This document shows, one piece after another, positions 62,816 to 64,000 of a DNA stretch of 64,000 bases. The translations under genes and the position numbers were made by a program. The stretch covers positions 496,001-560,000 of the forward strand of contig NZ_CP012830.1 of NCBI RefSeq assembly GCF_001307155.1. The letters are read 5' to 3'. How positions within the stretch are numbered: the stretch's first letter is position 1; each line of letters opens with the position of its first letter. The stretch comes from Pseudomonas fluorescens. Its GTDB lineage: Bacteria > Pseudomonadota > Gammaproteobacteria > Pseudomonadales > Pseudomonadaceae. Under the pieces are notes generated by a model. That model worked only from the letters and a program-made list of their open reading frames with translations. It made no database searches and was not told where the DNA came from.

Positions 62816-63804
62816 GAGGTTTCCTCGGTGTAGGCTTCAAAAGCGTGCTCGAGGCGCTGCCAATCGGCGTCATCGGCCGGCAAGCCGAACCGCAGGCTGC
62901 TGTTGTGGGTGAACAGGCGCAGCAAGATGCCGCGCCGGGCCATGAATTCGTGCAGATGCTCTGCGTGATCGGTGACCAGCCATTGAAACAACGCACAACC
63001 ACCGTGCGGCTTGAAGCCATGGCGCTCGAGGACTTCAGCCAGACGCTGGCTCGCTTCTTCACTGCGCAGACGCTGGCGAGCATGACCTTGGGTGTCACGC
63101 AAACAGACCTGACCCAATACCCGGGTCGGCCCGCTGACCGCCCAAGGACCGACCTGCTCGGCGAGCAGTTTGAGCAACTTGCGCTCAGCCAGCACAAAAC
63201 CCAATCGCACCCCGGCCAGGCCGAAAAACTTGCCGAACGAACGCAAGACGATCAAACCGACCTGATCGGCATAAGACGACAGACTCAGCTGCGGGGTGTT
63301 GTCCATGAACGCTTCGTCAACCACCAGCCAGCCGCCGCGCTGCGCCAGCCTTGCATGCCAGTCGAGCAGGCGTTCCGGGGTCAGGCTCAGACCGGTGGGA
63401 TTGTTCGGGTTAACCACCACCAGCACGTCGAGGCTATCGAGGAAAAAGTCGACTTCCTGCTCCAGCACTTCACGCACGACGTAGCCGTTGCGACGCCAGG
63501 CTTCGGCATGCTCGGCATAACAGGGCGAGAGCACGCCGACTTTGCCGGCGCGACGCAGGCGTGGCAGCAACTGGATCGCCGCCTGGGAGCCCGCGACCGG
63601 CAGCACCTGCGAGGCGCCATAGTACTCGCGTGCAGCCTGCTCCAGGCCGTCATCGGTTTCCGGCAAGCGTGCCCAGGCCCGTAACGGGATGTCCGGGATT
63701 GCCCACGGCCAAGGTGCCAGACCGCTGGACAAGTCGAGCCAATCGGCTTCGGCGATGCCGTACCGCAACGCCGCCTTGCGCAAGCGGCCACCGTGCTCAA
63801 GCAT
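62812..63804 (-). CDS. cobD: L-threonine-O-3-phosphate decarboxylase
   Basis: A 330-aa PLP enzyme (CobD of Salmonella, CobC in pseudomonad naming) that makes aminopropanol phosphate for the nucleotide loop. [15 protein letters not shown] at the N-terminus, [15 protein letters not shown] near 135, [15 protein letters not shown] near 170, and the PLP Lys in [17 protein letters not shown] near 200 fit class I/II aminotransferase-fold decarboxylases. ATG 63804 was preferred over GTG 63822. It overlaps cbiB by 8 nt and cobQ by 4 nt. Confidence 0.93.
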   Translation of the reverse strand: MLEHGGRLRKAALRYGIAEADWLDLSSGLAPWPWAIPDIPLRAWARLPETDDGLEQAAREYYGASQVLPVAGSQAAIQLLPRLRRAGKVGVLSPCYAEHAEAWRRNGYVVREVLEQEVDFFLDSLDVLVVVNPNNPTGLSLTPERLLDWHARLAQRGGWLVVDEAFMDNTPQLSLSSYADQVGLIVLRSFGKFFGLAGVRLGFVLAERKLLKLLAEQVGPWAVSGPTRVLGQVCLRDTQGHARQRLRSEEASQRLAEVLERHGFKPHGGCALFQWLVTDHAEHLHEFMARRGILLRLFTHNSSLRFGLPADDADWQRLEHAFEAYTEETS

Positions 63805-64000
63805 AAATCTCGGCTCCCACACAGAGGATCAGCAACCAAAGCCATACCCCACGCTGAACCAGCTGCCAGCCGCGATCGATGGAGTTGGCGTCTGCCGGCA
63901 CACCTTCGCCCAGCTGTGGACGCTGATGCAGTTCACCGTGATAGATCGCCGCCCCGCCCAACTCGACGCCCAGAGCGCCCGCGCCAGCGGCCATCACCGG
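63797..64000 (-). CDS. cbiB: Adenosylcobinamide-phosphate synthase, C-terminal part
   Basis: The last 67 residues of an open frame that continues beyond the window. [20 protein letters not shown] and a final hydrophobic helix (LWLLILCVG) match the C-terminus of CbiB (CobD in pseudomonad naming), the membrane enzyme attaching aminopropanol (phosphate) to cobyric acid. Its stop overlaps cobD by 8 nt. Truncated only by the window edge. Confidence 0.88.
   Translation of the reverse strand, partial: PVMAAGAGALGVELGGAAIYHGELHQRPQLGEGVPADANSIDRGWQLVQRGVWLWLLILCVGAEIYA

Overview
The window looks like a chromosomal segment of a Pseudomonas fluorescens-group bacterium. Base composition is GC-rich. Codon use is typical of Pseudomonas, REP-type palindromes are numerous, and gene order resembles what I recall of two Pseudomonas aeruginosa blocks (minCDE-rluA-apeB to prc-fklB-rdgC, and fadL-MFS-marR-cob). 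No search was run, so species and synteny statements rest on recall. No insertion sequence, prophage or CRISPR array was seen. The one clearly foreign-looking stretch is the AT-rich tip of an Rhs gene and its partner (27420-28230).

Layout. 98-4813: end of a purine/urate catabolism cluster: ureidoglycolate lyase, a membrane urate hydroxylase with a cytochrome c tail, an NCS2 permease, and a nucleoside-channel-like outer membrane protein behind a long unexplained leader. 5011-8132: pirin, patatin-like protein and lipid A acyltransferase. 8254-12505: division-site genes minCDE, a pseudouridine synthase and an M18 aminopeptidase, followed by a 58-aa membrane protein and a large MscS-type channel. 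15060-15732: a structured intergenic element and four exact-length 72-bp tandem repeats. 15752-22158: a GntR/UTRA regulator divergent from an ABC importer that is interleaved with an NPP-type phosphoesterase and followed by a HAD phosphatase. This is probably an uptake-and-hydrolysis module for an unidentified phosphorylated compound.

22199-27372: quinone oxidoreductase, tail-specific protease Prc and an EAL-CBS-GGDEF protein. 27420-32595: orphan Rhs polymorphic toxin with overlapping putative immunity gene. 32825-35514: small conserved genes, a YkvA-like protein with two perfect inverted DnaA boxes upstream, and an FKBP lipoprotein. 35776-38758: a membrane-anchored di-heme cytochrome c and a membrane-anchored catalase-like protein. 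38899-39428: a duplicated tRNA-Val/tRNA-Asp unit. 39589-42059: rdgC, a BASS-family transporter and a guanidinium exporter under a guanidine-II riboswitch. 42151-53072: transporter/acyltransferase fusion, TDT channel, cupin, a TetR/MFS pair sharing an 18-bp inverted repeat, a 1156-aa hybrid sensor kinase with a sodium-symporter input domain, and RmuC.

53217-64000: an approximately 870-bp region with no convincing gene, two small Pseudomonas-type hypothetical genes, a FadL-type channel, a MarR/MFS/40-aa small protein operon with two matching palindromic operators, and a tightly overlapped cobalamin operon (cbiB partial, cobD, cobQ, cobU, cobT, cobC, cobS) read toward lower coordinates.
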